Part shown: piece by piece, positions 46,101 through 53,776 of the stretch
Numbering within the stretch: the first letter of the stretch is position 1
Layout of the letters: every line of letters starts with the position of its first letter
From: Candidatus Neomarinimicrobiota bacterium
Lineage (GTDB): Bacteria > Fidelibacterota > JAANXI01
Reading direction: 5' to 3'
Assembly: GCA_021734025.1 (NCBI GenBank)
Contig: JAIPJS010000006.1
Coordinates: 62,001-126,000, forward strand
Length of the DNA: 64,000 nt
The notes under the pieces: generated by a model
Told to the model about the DNA's origin: nothing
Databases searched by the model: none
Seen by the model: only the letters and a program-made list of their open reading frames with translations
Program-made: the position numbers and the translations under genes

Positions 46101-47050
46101 GCCGATTCTGCTGTTTGAGCGATATCCGGGGGCAACATGTCATTCGCAGTGATTTCCCAATACTCCAGTAATGGCGCACTTGCGCTGTTTGTATACGTGA
46201 TATTCCCGTCGCACTCTACCCGCATTACAGGGGTGGGGTTTTCCTCCGGATAGCGGGACAGCTCCCGGATTCTCTGCTCCGTTTCCTTTCGGTCGGTTAC
46301 ATCCCGGTAAATAGCAATTGTCCCAAGGGAACCACCCGCCTCATCGGTCAATCGCGTCACGTTGCCTTCCACGGTTTTCTTAATCCCATCCGGTGTTTTC
46401 CAGTTGAATTCCCCACGCCAGAGTCCTTGCTGTTTGAATGAGTCCCCGAGCTTTCCCCGGATTTCATCCACCAGGGCTTTGCCGAAAACCTCCTCTACCG
46501 TTTTGTCTATCGCATCACTGGCCGAGATCCCGTATACCTGTTCGGCGCCGGCGTTCCAGTGCGTAATAATTGTGTTCATATCCGTGGCAATAATCGCGTC
46601 TTCCACTTCATTCAACAGACTGGCCTGGTAGGTAATCCGTTCCTCGATTCGTTTTCGTTCTGTTATATCCCGGACAATTCCCAGCACGAACACATTATCG
46701 TCAACATCAATCCGGTTGAGACTGACATCGGCATCAAACGGAGTGCTGTCTGCACGCATATGTTTCCATTCGAATCGCTGTGGCGTGCCGTTGAGCGCCG
46801 CTTGTATTTTTGATTTCGATTTCTCCCTGGAAAGTTGTCCATCCGGCTGGTATTCCGGAGACACCTCCGCGGGCTGTAAATGCAGAAATTCCTCTCTGGA
46901 GTATCCAAACATCTCTTCCGCTTTCGGATTGCAGTCGATAAAATGACCATCACGCACTAAAAAGATGGCGTCGTAGGCATTGTGGAAAACAGCTTTGTAG
47001 GTTTGGGGGTCGAGATTACCGTTGAAATCAGTACCTGTTGTATCGGTCAT
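43142..47050 (-). CDS. Hybrid multi-PAS/GAF histidine kinase with C-terminal receiver
   Basis: Soluble 1302-residue kinase. About five PAS units fill residues 15-640 (PAC ends such as GIVRDITERKR, IYRDVTDRKE, TQQDITEQKN), one GAF domain lies at about 645-800 (NFYISLYDPEENLLRFPYF), then another PAS, HisKA with [15 protein letters not shown] (His near 930), HATPase (DSGVGIPEEDLEKIF, MGHGLGLATCY), and REC at about 1180-1300 with DVVILDLTIPGGKGG. The architecture matches hybrid kinases sensing several cytoplasmic signals. It lies about 110 bases upstream of the Cache kinase gene with no hairpin between, so co-transcription is possible. Its phosphorelay partner is not obvious, as no HPt domain is in the window. 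Confidence 0.93.
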   Translation of the reverse strand: MTDTTGTDFNGNLDPQTYKAVFHNAYDAIFLVRDGHFIDCNPKAEEMFGYSREEFLHLQPAEVSPEYQPDGQLSREKSKSKIQAALNGTPQRFEWKHMRADSTPFDADVSLNRIDVDDNVFVLGIVRDITERKRIEERITYQASLLNEVEDAIIATDMNTIITHWNAGAEQVYGISASDAIDKTVEEVFGKALVDEIRGKLGDSFKQQGLWRGEFNWKTPDGIKKTVEGNVTRLTDEAGGSLGTIAIYRDVTDRKETEQRIRELSRYPEENPTPVMRVECDGNITYTNSASAPLLEYWEITANDMLPPDIAQTAESACDSGENIEAIVETDESIYSLLFAPQPESGYVYIYGKEVTETRSMQRALEASEERYRAFIENSNEGIWRFEIEDTIPIESSVEEHLTTAYNSAHLAECNDAMARMYGYENKDDLIGARLSDLLPPEDPDNLAYIKKFFENGFKLTNEITHEKDLQGEEHIFNNSLVGIEKNGSITRIWGTQQDITEQKNAEQALRESEEKFRALTETASSAILIFQDDSFVYGNKALTELTGYSSAELSRIQLSVLVAEEYKEHLSRILASESRENQPGGRMEFRITTKDGQERWIDFTATEIEYHGKTAQLGTAFDITERKRGELVQSAVFQISEIVHTTETLDEVYKRIHEIIQNLMPAKNFYISLYDPEENLLRFPYFVDEKTEYQGAFSRKPGGGITEYVMELGEPLLLTTEDMLRMVEEGEIVAHGEYAVDWLGIPLQARQKTIGVLAVQSYDPGVRYFEREKNILSFVSRQVAMTIDRKRAEAELARERQQLAVTLRSIGDGVITTNTEGQIQLMNKMAEQLTGWSEKEAKGKNLDDVFPLVNKNTHEPFDYSLREVITQRKSVSLPPQTILKTRQGGELLIADSISPLSDENSKVIGAVLVFRDETEKRQMERELLKSRKLESVGTLAGGIAHDFNNILAGILGNISLAKLNTGDQNKVDELLQNAERAAKRASSLTNQLLTFSKGGAPVKETSSIADILRESVKFALHGSNVRYELKISDDLWAAEVDPGQIDQVINNVILNADQAMPSGGTIRIRAENIMLESSLSAPLFPGAYIKISITDSGVGIPEEDLEKIFDPYFSTKDMGHGLGLATCYSIVQKHGGKIEAESEVGRGTTMTIYLPARKEKQLEIETKTRAKILTGEGKVLLMDDDKTVLEIASEMLTRLGYDVTTASDGDEAIHLYKNAIDTNEHFDVVILDLTIPGGKGGKVTAEEILDIDPEANMLVSSGYSTDQIMANYEEYGFQWKVAKPYNLEELSQALNRVLQKN

Positions 47051-47388
47051 ATTTAATATTTCTTGGTTTTGAGTTGAGACACGAGATGCCCGGACTGGAA
47101 CGTTTGCTATGCTTTTCGCTATTAATAATTAAAAGAGTATAGACCAGGGGCAAATCCCGGATGTCTTTATTATATAAATTTCCGACGCTTGTCAAGTGGT
47201 TCCTGACCCTGACATATACGGTATAATATCGACAGAAACCAATTTTCATTGAATTGAAAAATGTGACTTCTCTGCCGTGCTACTTTTTCGTAATTTTTTA
47301 TTTGAACTTTAACTGAGCCAACTGTGCCGGCCGGGGTATCTTATCCCGGTGTCCAATCTAGCGCTTAATCCAATGTAAAGGGTAAAGT
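47051..47388. other. Intergenic region between hybrid kinase and small membrane protein
   Basis: About 340 bases separating divergent genes. It is AT-rich near the kinase start and has an inverted repeat CCGGG / CCCGG near 47334-47352. Both promoters are expected here. No RNA gene or repeat family is recognised. Confidence 0.45.
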
Positions 47389-47520
47389 ATGAAAGTGTTC
47401 AAATGGATCCTGATTGCTATAAGTGTGTTCATGACTTGCAGCCTGTTGTATTATCTGGTGCGCGTTCGTCCGCTTGAAACGGAGGATATGGACTCCCCCC
47501 GGGATTCCAATACGCCCTAG
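47389..47520 (+). CDS. Small single-helix membrane protein
   Basis: A 43-residue frame, MKVFKWILIAISVFMTCS at its start, then LLYYLVRVRPLE and an acidic/polar tail (DSPRDSNTP). AAGGG lies 6-7 bases before the ATG. The hydrophobic segment (about residues 5-25) fits one membrane helix or a lipoprotein-like signal with Cys17. Its stop overlaps the end of the convergent DUF2062 gene by four bases. There is no known family; support is the ribosome-binding site, membrane-like composition and clean fit to the gap. Confidence 0.5.
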   Translation: MKVFKWILIAISVFMTCSLLYYLVRVRPLETEDMDSPRDSNTP

Positions 47521-48035
47521 GGGTGATCGGAAGGCACTGATTTGATATCGGAAAGGTTCTCTTTGGGAGCAGCCACCGGATTGTAATGACTGTGCCGCTT
47601 ATGATATTTTATCACGCCTTTTCTGAGTATCGGATAGCTTATGATCGCAGCAGGGATACCAATAACTGCCGAGCCCAGCAGTATCGGTAAACCGACCTCA
47701 AAAATCGATGTCCACCCCAGCGAAGCCATATCAAATGGCGGGAAGGAATGTCCCCCCAGCATCCATTGGCCAATCCGGTATTCCAGGGCAAAAACGCCCG
47801 GCCATAACCAGAGAATGGGCGTGTGCAGGTTTACGCCAATCGCAGCCGCCAGCCGATTGCACCCGAAAATCGTCGCTAGTGTAATCCCCAGGAGTGTCTG
47901 GAACCCCACAAAGGGTGTAAATCCAACGTAAATTCCCAGTGAAGCTCCAAGTGCAATTGCCCTCGGAGAGCTGTGGATCGTCACCAGGGTTTTCAGATAT
48001 TTTTTTACAGTCCGCACGGGAGAAAAAATCCGCAT
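47517..48035 (-). CDS. DUF2062 membrane protein
   Basis: 172-residue inner-membrane protein with three hydrophobic helices and the DUF2062 pattern: SSPRAIALGASLGIYVGFTPFVGFQTLLG, then NRLAAAIGVNLHTPIL. A short amphipathic N-terminus (VRTVKKYLKTLV) and basic tail face the cytoplasm. In some bacteria DUF2062 domains are joined to glycosyltransferases, but the biochemical role is unknown. It begins three bases after the stop of the SRPBCC gene, so the two are probably one transcript. Confidence 0.85.
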   Translation of the reverse strand: MRIFSPVRTVKKYLKTLVTIHSSPRAIALGASLGIYVGFTPFVGFQTLLGITLATIFGCNRLAAAIGVNLHTPILWLWPGVFALEYRIGQWMLGGHSFPPFDMASLGWTSIFEVGLPILLGSAVIGIPAAIISYPILRKGVIKYHKRHSHYNPVAAPKENLSDIKSVPSDHP

Positions 48036-48038
48036 AAC

Positions 48039-48485
48039 TCAGTCCCGACTGACGTCTTTGAGGCGAGAGAGTTCCGTCTTCAATCCAAAAAACAGATCAC
48101 AGAACATTCGATGAAATCGGGATGAATACGGGAAAATTGTGTTAATTATATTATTAAGAACACCGTGAATGACACCTGTACCAACACAGGATAACTCGGT
48201 ACCGGAATCCGCCGAATTTAATCGCCATTCGATGGATCCCTCAAAATCGCCCTCACCAAATTCCCAGTGAATCTTCTTGACTGGTTGCGCTGACTTGACC
48301 TGCCCTGTAATCGAGAGCGGGGTTATCCGAAAACGGAAATCACCGGGCGATACGCCACCATTATATTCCGGATTATACTTCTCCGGGCACCAATCCGGAA
48401 AAAGCGACGGTTCACTCAGAATGGCATGCACTGCCTCCGGTGGGTAAATCAATCCTGTCTGTGATGAAAATTCTACGGTGGCCAT
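48039..48485 (-). CDS. SRPBCC (START-like) family protein
   Basis: 148-residue hydrophobic-cavity fold protein of the polyketide cyclase / START superfamily. The N-terminal strand VEFSSQTGLIYPPEAVHAILSEPSLFPDWCP matches the beta-alpha-alpha start of the fold, and the C-terminal long helix (VLNNIINTIFPYSSRFHRMFCDLFFGLKTELSRLK) closes the cavity. These proteins bind lipids or aromatic ligands, and some modify membranes. Substrate unknown. It is followed by the DUF2062 gene three bases downstream. Confidence 0.75.
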   Translation of the reverse strand: MATVEFSSQTGLIYPPEAVHAILSEPSLFPDWCPEKYNPEYNGGVSPGDFRFRITPLSITGQVKSAQPVKKIHWEFGEGDFEGSIEWRLNSADSGTELSCVGTGVIHGVLNNIINTIFPYSSRFHRMFCDLFFGLKTELSRLKDVSRD

Positions 48486-48562
48486 AAAATTATATATTCT
48501 TTAACAAGCTCTTTACCACCTCGCGGTGGACCGTGCCATTTCTATTCTTTCGGAGAACTAAA

Positions 48563-48988
48563 TTAAACATAACGAACCCCAAATATGCCAAAAATTATCA
48601 GGTTAATCACATGAGAGGTAACACAGAGTCTGCACATTGTGTTCAATTTTACCTGGAGCGACCAAAAGAGGAATAACGAAAACACAGCGACAAATCCGCT
48701 GCCGATGAGATACGCCATTGCCCAAAAGCCCGTAATTTGCTGCCAGTAAAAAATGGCCGTAACCAGCAGTGTCATATAATAAACAAATCCGTATATCGAG
48801 TTCGGCAGGAAAAACACCCTTCCATAGAAGGTATCAACGATCCGTTCACGTTCACCGTGCACGTTGCACACCGGCATACTCTCAATTAAATCTTCCCTCA
48901 CGATCTGATAGGTCGCCAGACTGAAATAGAGTGCAATCAACGCCCCCACTATCGCCAACAAAATAATGGCCCCCTGCATAATTTCCAT
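48563..48988 (-). CDS. VKOR-like membrane protein
   Basis: 141 residues from the ATG at 48988; further upstream sequence in the same frame is repeat-derived (low-complexity) and unlikely to be coding. Four hydrophobic helices. TFYGRVFFLPNSIYG parallels the SPYGxxFGIPNxxxG loop of vitamin K epoxide reductase homologues, and MCRLCVTSHVINL supplies the CxxC redox pair in the last helix. Of the usual two loop cysteines only Cys in MPVCNV remains; the second, expected just before the YGR loop, is replaced. This argues for an altered or partial disulfide relay. No DsbA-like thioredoxin gene is adjacent. Confidence 0.65.
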   Translation of the reverse strand: MEIMQGAIILLAIVGALIALYFSLATYQIVREDLIESMPVCNVHGERERIVDTFYGRVFFLPNSIYGFVYYMTLLVTAIFYWQQITGFWAMAYLIGSGFVAVFSLFLFWSLQVKLNTMCRLCVTSHVINLIIFGIFGVRYV

Positions 48989-49002
48989 AGATGTTAATGT
49001 AT

Positions 49003-49487
49003 ATGTTCCAGGAGGAGATTTCAATTTGACAATGCAACGATAAGAATCGGGAATTAGGTTTAGGGGTATAAGGGAGAAGGGATACAACCTGTTTGTCGTT
49101 CGTTGTTTGTAGTATGTTGTTTCCCCTCCCAGTCCTCCCTAAAAATGTATAAAATCCGAGATAGCAGACTGGACGTAAGTAAACCGGTGATACCACGAAC
49201 AACCAACCACGAACCACAAACGCGACTGGCTAAGGCGGGGACTTCCAACAGGTGGAGAGTTGTAAACTCAGAACTGGGGACACCGGCCGCATGACTCATG
49301 ACGGCCTTAACAATAACACATTAGCACGGTAACACAATAATACGCTTTCGGTGTTACCTGAACACTCGCCCCGGAGGGGTCCCTTTGGGAAACACCAGAA
49401 CACTGTAACACTGCTTTTGCCCCTTGGTAATTGCGCTCCGTGTTTATAGATTCCGGTGAATCGGAACTCGTTTGGCATAGGAGAATC
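49003..49487. repeat. Dispersed repeat cluster with AACACxxTAAC/GGTTCGTGG word repeats
   Basis: Non-coding stretch containing a ~200-bp element (about 49190-49396) with an inverted related copy at about 62842-63010 (the 37-nt block 49360-49396 matches 62842-62878 at all but two positions). A separate 28-nt stretch, 49194-49221, is inverted at 50427-50454. GGTATAAGGG-type words recur at 50390-50420. The cluster lies upstream of the rhodanese gene; no gene is evident in it. Confidence 0.65.
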
Positions 49488-49865
49488 ATGGAATATTTTT
49501 GGATCGGACTCGGAGTACTCATTGTCGTTTGGTTTATCTGGCGGAAATGGCAGATGCGGAATCTGGATATCACCCCGGCGGAGCTGGACGATCACCTAAA
49601 TAAAGTCCCCCGCCCTATGCTGCTGGACGTTCGAACCCAGTCTGAATACAACAGCGGACATCTCTCCAACGCCAAGAATGTCCCGGCTCAACAGCTCCGG
49701 CATAAATTGGATCAGCTGGAAAAAAATAAGCGGAAAGAAATCGTCGTCTACTGTCAGACCGGCTCCAGAAGTGGCTCCGTCGCCAGACTACTGAGCCGGC
49801 TCGATTTCAACGTAAAGCATCTCAAAGGCGGACTCGTGGCGTACAATCGCTATAAAAATTCCTGA
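49488..49865 (+). CDS. Membrane-anchored rhodanese-domain protein
   Basis: 125 residues starting at the ATG at 49488 with AGGAG four to five bases upstream (the open frame extends further back to 49431 without support). An N-terminal membrane helix (FWIGLGVLIVVWFIW) is followed by a rhodanese domain: MLLDVRTQSEYNSGHL, then the active-site Cys in IVVYCQTGSRSGSVA (the six-residue loop typical of single-domain sulfurtransferases), ending HLKGGLVAYN. It likely handles persulfide sulfur at the cytoplasmic face of the membrane. An OsmC-type gene follows 87 bases later. Confidence 0.9.
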   Translation: MEYFWIGLGVLIVVWFIWRKWQMRNLDITPAELDDHLNKVPRPMLLDVRTQSEYNSGHLSNAKNVPAQQLRHKLDQLEKNKRKEIVVYCQTGSRSGSVARLLSRLDFNVKHLKGGLVAYNRYKNS

Positions 49866-49889
49866 CTGCACCCGAAAACGTAACTTTCT

Positions 49890-49947
49890 CTCCTGTCGTC
49901 TCTCTAAACAGTGAATTTGATGAGTTGAATTTCAGACGAGACAGGAG
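49890..49947 (+). promoter_or_regulatory. Hairpin sequestering the OsmC ribosome-binding site
   Basis: CTCCTGTC (49890-49897) pairs perfectly with GACAGGAG (49940-49947), and the inner GTCT pairs with AGAC across a two-base bulge. The 3' arm contains the AGGAG ribosome-binding site of the gene starting at 49953. In RNA the fold would hide that site, so temperature or translation-dependent control is possible. Confidence 0.45.
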
Positions 49948-49952
49948 CATCG

Positions 49953-50381
49953 ATGAAAAGTGTTACTGCACAATATGTCAAAAATCGAACTTTCATAGCC
50001 AAGGGGAAATCGAATCACTGGGTCGCCTTCGATACCGGAGAACAGGCCGGTGGAGGTGATGCCGCCTCAGCCCCGATGGAAGCCGTACTTATGGCGCTGG
50101 CGACCTGCAGTGGACTGGATGTCATTGTCATCCTGGAAAAACGCCGGGTGCAGCTGGAGGACTTGCGTATCGAAGTCACAGGAGAACGAGCCGACACGCA
50201 CCCCAAAGTCTTCACCAATATTCACACCAAATACATTTTCACCAGCCCCGATCTAAAAGAAAAAGACGCCGAAAAAGCAATTAACTTATCGCACGATAAG
50301 TATTGCAGTGTCTCCGCCATGCTGGAAAGTACCGCAGAGATCACCAGCGAATATGAGATTGTCCGACCGGATGAGGATTAG
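49953..50381 (+). CDS. OsmC/YhfA-family peroxiredoxin-like protein
   Basis: 142-residue OsmC-fold protein, the size of YhfA-type members. The two reactive cysteines are in MALATCSGLDV (about residue 52) and SHDKYCSVSAM (about 115). Such proteins reduce organic hydroperoxides or bind small thiols using an adjacent pair. The start has AGGAG five bases upstream, hidden in the hairpin 49890-49947. It follows a rhodanese gene, and the two may share a redox/sulfur role. Coordinates and family are secure; substrate is not. Confidence 0.9.
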   Translation: MKSVTAQYVKNRTFIAKGKSNHWVAFDTGEQAGGGDAASAPMEAVLMALATCSGLDVIVILEKRRVQLEDLRIEVTGERADTHPKVFTNIHTKYIFTSPDLKEKDAEKAINLSHDKYCSVSAMLESTAEITSEYEIVRPDED

Positions 50382-50719
50382 GAATAAGGGTATAGGGGTA
50401 TAGGGAAAAAGGAGAAAGGAGAAAATGTTTGTGGTTCGTGGTTGGTTGTTCGTTGTACAGGGCGATTGAGACGCAGGCGAAATCTATTTTATCCGAATTG
50501 TAGAGACTTACAGTTAAATTGTCCGGAGTCCCGTGTTCATTCATCCAGGATTAGGAAGGTTTCAACGGTTTTTTGTGATTACGACGAACTACGAACAACC
50601 AACAACGAAAAAAAATGAAGATTAATTCGCCATGGAAAATAAGAGTCTAGTTGAGATAAATAAACGCACAACCTTAACACTTTAACACAATAACACCATA
50701 ACACGCTTTTAGTAAAACC
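50382..50719. repeat. Repeat-containing intergenic region
   Basis: About 340 bases after the OsmC gene. It holds GGTATAGGG-type direct repeats just past the stop (50389-50410), a 28-nt inverted match to 49194-49221 (50427-50454), and words such as ACGACGAACTACGAAC and AACACTTTAACACAAT related to those at 49.3 and 62.9 kb. No gene or terminator stem was recognised. Confidence 0.6.
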
Positions 50720-51454
50720 CTATCTTCTCGGCCTCTCATCGTAATCAATCAACCCACCGATGGCATCGCGGGTAATGCCGCGTAATTCTTCGACGCCGGA
50801 TTCCTTGATGGATTCAACAGGGATCTGCTCTCCGTACCGGATATGAATCGTACCCGGTCTCCAGTGCGGATTTTTATACTGCTTGATTTCCCACATACCT
50901 GACATTCCCATTGGCACGATCGGCACCTCAGCAGACTTTGCCATGTGGAACGGCCCTTTCTTAAATTGTTGAAATCCTCCGTCCCGGGTTCGGTGTCCTT
51001 CCGGCAGGATGACGATGGAAATTCCCTTTTTCACCGCCTCGGCCGCGGTGTCCAAGCTTTTCATTGCTTCGGACAACTGTGTGCGTTGGATCGGTATATT
51101 CCCCAACCGCTGCACCATCCATCCCCAGAGCGGCCAGCTGAAGTGTTCCGCCGCCTCCACACCTCGCTTCACGCCGGGGATGTATCCCCCCAACACAAAG
51201 ACATCGAAAATATTGATATGGTTTGCCATAAATATATACGTCTCATCGGGATCAAAATGCTCTTTTCCCTCTGTTGTGACGCGTATTCCCATGAGTGCCA
51301 AATAAATCCTGCACCCATGGATAATAAGCCCCTCGTATTTTCCGACAGGAAGGATTAGTGCGGCAACCAAAATCGTCAAAATTAACAGTACACCGCAGAA
51401 TCCACCCCAGAGGTAGAGAGACACCGTGACGATCCAGCGGAACAGTTCTTTCAT
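50720..51454 (-). CDS. plsC: 1-acyl-sn-glycerol-3-phosphate acyltransferase
   Basis: 244-residue LPLAT-family enzyme of the inner membrane that acylates lysophosphatidic acid. An N-terminal helix (SLYLWGGFCGVLLILTILVAALIL) precedes the catalytic NHINIFD (NHxxxxD block I), block III in ILPEGHRTRDGGFQQFKKGPF, and the PIVPMGMSGM block. Its ATG overlaps the end of the lipid-kinase gene by four bases, so the pair is coupled. Length and motif order are normal for PlsC. Confidence 0.94.
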   Translation of the reverse strand: MKELFRWIVTVSLYLWGGFCGVLLILTILVAALILPVGKYEGLIIHGCRIYLALMGIRVTTEGKEHFDPDETYIFMANHINIFDVFVLGGYIPGVKRGVEAAEHFSWPLWGWMVQRLGNIPIQRTQLSEAMKSLDTAAEAVKKGISIVILPEGHRTRDGGFQQFKKGPFHMAKSAEVPIVPMGMSGMWEIKQYKNPHWRPGTIHIRYGEQIPVESIKESGVEELRGITRDAIGGLIDYDERPRR

Positions 51455-52368
51455 TCGCTCATCCTGTTGAACACTTCCAGCGCGCCCGGCTCAATACCGA
51501 CCTCGATGGGTGTCCGGCCAAATATTTCCCCATCGGGAATTAAAACTTTCGGCTCCTCTGTCCACAGTTTTACGGATTTAATTTTGTGAATGTCAATCTC
51601 TTCCATCTCTGTATGCGTCCCCTTAAACACCTTCGGGAAGGCAGTAAGTAGCCGGCGCCGGTTCAATGCCTTGCACACCACCATGTCTATATACCCATCA
51701 TCGATTTTTGCATCCGGTGCCATTAGCATATCGGCCGCAGTATACCGGGTGTTACAAAACTCCACGAACGTTCCCTGGAGATCAAATACGTCGCCATTCA
51801 TCTCAAAATGCATATGGTGCGACTTCAGAAACAAGGTTTCCCAGAGAACCCCGAATGTATACGCAATTTCCCCGAATCGTTTCATTTTGACGGCGATTTT
51901 GCCGACATCCGCCACAAATCCTACCCCGATAACATTCAGGAAATAGTACGTCCGGTGATCCATCAGGAAAGTACCCACATCCACCCAACGCGTCTTCCCG
52001 CCTGCGATGGTCTCCACTGCCGAATTGATCTCCCGGACACCTGCCGTGTCCCATGCGCCGGCGTTTCCCGTGCCCAGCGGGATAATCCCCAAAGGCTTCC
52101 GATCACTTTCCGGATGCCGCATCAGCCCGTTAATCACATGATAGACCGTCCCGTCTCCTCCGGCTGCCACCACCGCATCATACTCCTCGAACTGGGACTG
52201 TTCGGCAATTTCGATGGCGTGTTCGTGGTATTCGGTCACCACCAGCTCCACCTCAATCCGGTGGCTCCGAAACACCCGCAGTACATGCTCGAGTTCCTTT
52301 CGGCCTTTTCCGCCACCAGCTGTCGGGTTAATGATCATTTTGACCATTTTAATTGATTTCTCATTCAC
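51451..52368 (-). CDS. Diacylglycerol-kinase-family lipid kinase
   Basis: 305-residue DAGK_cat protein. MIINPTAGGGKG is the N-terminal nucleotide loop, AAGGDGTVYHVINGL is the glycine-rich catalytic loop, and GIIPLGTGNAGAWDTAG is the next signature, with Ala in place of the usual Asp after GTGN. The second domain (WVDVGTFLMDHRTYYFLNVIGVGFVADVG, then LLMAPDAKIDDGYID) is complete. It could phosphorylate diacylglycerol, sphingoid bases or a related lipid. It lies between the YprB-type gene and plsC with four-base overlaps on both sides, so the three form one operon. Confidence 0.92.
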   Translation of the reverse strand: MNEKSIKMVKMIINPTAGGGKGRKELEHVLRVFRSHRIEVELVVTEYHEHAIEIAEQSQFEEYDAVVAAGGDGTVYHVINGLMRHPESDRKPLGIIPLGTGNAGAWDTAGVREINSAVETIAGGKTRWVDVGTFLMDHRTYYFLNVIGVGFVADVGKIAVKMKRFGEIAYTFGVLWETLFLKSHHMHFEMNGDVFDLQGTFVEFCNTRYTAADMLMAPDAKIDDGYIDMVVCKALNRRRLLTAFPKVFKGTHTEMEEIDIHKIKSVKLWTEEPKVLIPDGEIFGRTPIEVGIEPGALEVFNRMSE

Positions 52369-53675
52369 GCATCACGCTCCAGTTTCCGGCGCAACCGGTT
52401 CAGACGGTGCTCCAACGCTGCCAGCTCGTCCTCCCGGTGCCCGGGCAGTTGCTCAATCACTGTATTCACATATTCCATTGCCGCTACAAAATTTTTTTCT
52501 TGATGCTCATAATATTTCGCCAACTCCACGTACGGTTCCAGTGCAAATGTCGGCATCACTTCAATTTGTTCTTCCCAGAGATAGATTGCACGCTCCCAGT
52601 TCTCACCCCTTTTATGGAGGGCTGCAATATTACCGAGAGCGGTAAATCGCCGGGATTTCGTGAGATCCTGTTCCAGTGCCTTTGTGTAGCATTCGATGGC
52701 ATTTTCGTAATCGTGCCGGCGCTCATAGATCCTTGCGCGACTAAACATAGTCAAGCCGTTTTCGGTGGGAATAGATCGTATCTCCCGGAAATTTTGCTCT
52801 AACATTATCGTGACCGAAACTAATGAAACGATATCGTGTACGTTGTGCTCGAAAACGCCGGCGATTTCCGAGGGATCTCCGGTACGGATAAAATCAAAGT
52901 AGATTCCCGGTACTTCCTCGCCTGGCGTATCGTGAGCTCTGGCAAACTCAAGAATCTCCCGCTCCAGCGTCTGGAGCTTGCAGTTCTCCAGGGTCAGATC
53001 CCAGAGATTCCGGCTCGGATGGAGCAGGTCAAGGTGTGGCATATCGTCGAACGGACTCGCCTGTCCGTGCATGGCGTACCTGGTATTCAGGAGATTGATA
53101 TCGAAACTCTTCCCGTTGAATGTCACCAGGAACGCGGATGCCTTCACATATTCGCGGAGCAGATCAAGCATCCCCTCCTCCGTGGCATAGCTATCCACGA
53201 ACAGCTGATCCACGACAAATTCATTCTCATGGAAGTATCCCAGCCCGATCATGAATGCGTACGTGCCGGTGCCGCCGCTCAATCCTGATGCCTCCGTATC
53301 CAGGAACAGCCCCCCGGAATGTTCCGGAACTTCCGTATCTTTCAACTTCCCAAGTTCGAACAATCGCCTGATGTCGATATCGAAATATTCATCGATGCTG
53401 CAATTTCCATGGATATAATCCGCATCGTAAGTCGTCCGGGCCCGGTAGATATCACCGGCGGGGGTATTCATATACTCACCCGGAACCAACTCCTCCAGCC
53501 GCTTGTACGCCCGGCGGACGTTTTCCTCCGGGAAATACTTTTCGGCGGTGCCCCCCGATTCGCCGGAACGGTTGTACAACCGGTTTAGCTTCTCCTGAAT
53601 CGACGACGTACCGTTCCCGCCGGACGGGTCACCCGATCCGTGTAACTGTTGTAATTGTCGTTTGATATCAGACAT
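52365..53675 (-). CDS. YprB-type RNase H-like protein with TPR repeats
   Basis: 436 residues from the ATG at 53675, which has GGAG seven bases upstream; an in-frame ATG at 53726 adds 17 residues without such a site. Residues about 120-290 form the YprB ribonuclease-H-like 3'-5' exonuclease domain: FLDTEASGLSGGTGTYAFMIG with the DxE pair, LVTFNGKSFDINLL, and HNVHDIVSLVSV with the final acidic residue. Residues 305-425 are TPR-like helical hairpins (YENAIECYTKALEQD, NWERAIYLWEEQIE). YprB members are linked to nucleic-acid processing; the partner is unknown. It heads the lipid-kinase/plsC operon. Confidence 0.88.
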   Translation of the reverse strand: MSDIKRQLQQLHGSGDPSGGNGTSSIQEKLNRLYNRSGESGGTAEKYFPEENVRRAYKRLEELVPGEYMNTPAGDIYRARTTYDADYIHGNCSIDEYFDIDIRRLFELGKLKDTEVPEHSGGLFLDTEASGLSGGTGTYAFMIGLGYFHENEFVVDQLFVDSYATEEGMLDLLREYVKASAFLVTFNGKSFDINLLNTRYAMHGQASPFDDMPHLDLLHPSRNLWDLTLENCKLQTLEREILEFARAHDTPGEEVPGIYFDFIRTGDPSEIAGVFEHNVHDIVSLVSVTIMLEQNFREIRSIPTENGLTMFSRARIYERRHDYENAIECYTKALEQDLTKSRRFTALGNIAALHKRGENWERAIYLWEEQIEVMPTFALEPYVELAKYYEHQEKNFVAAMEYVNTVIEQLPGHREDELAALEHRLNRLRRKLERDA

Positions 53676-53743
53676 AAATTTGCTCCGGGAAAGGCGTAAT
53701 GTAGGGTATCTGACAGGTGAAGACAAAAGTAAAATAGTTATAA

Positions 53744-53776
53744 AAAGATGCCATCTCCGGCAGAGATGGCATCTTT
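53744..53776 (-). terminator. Rho-independent terminator
   Basis: A 14-bp perfect stem (AAAGATGCCATCTC / GAGATGGCATCTTT) with a five-base loop, followed on the minus strand by TTTTTATAAC. It would end transcripts coming from the glycosyltransferase at 54183 before the YprB operon. It shares its outer stem with the terminator at 59339. Confidence 0.75.
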
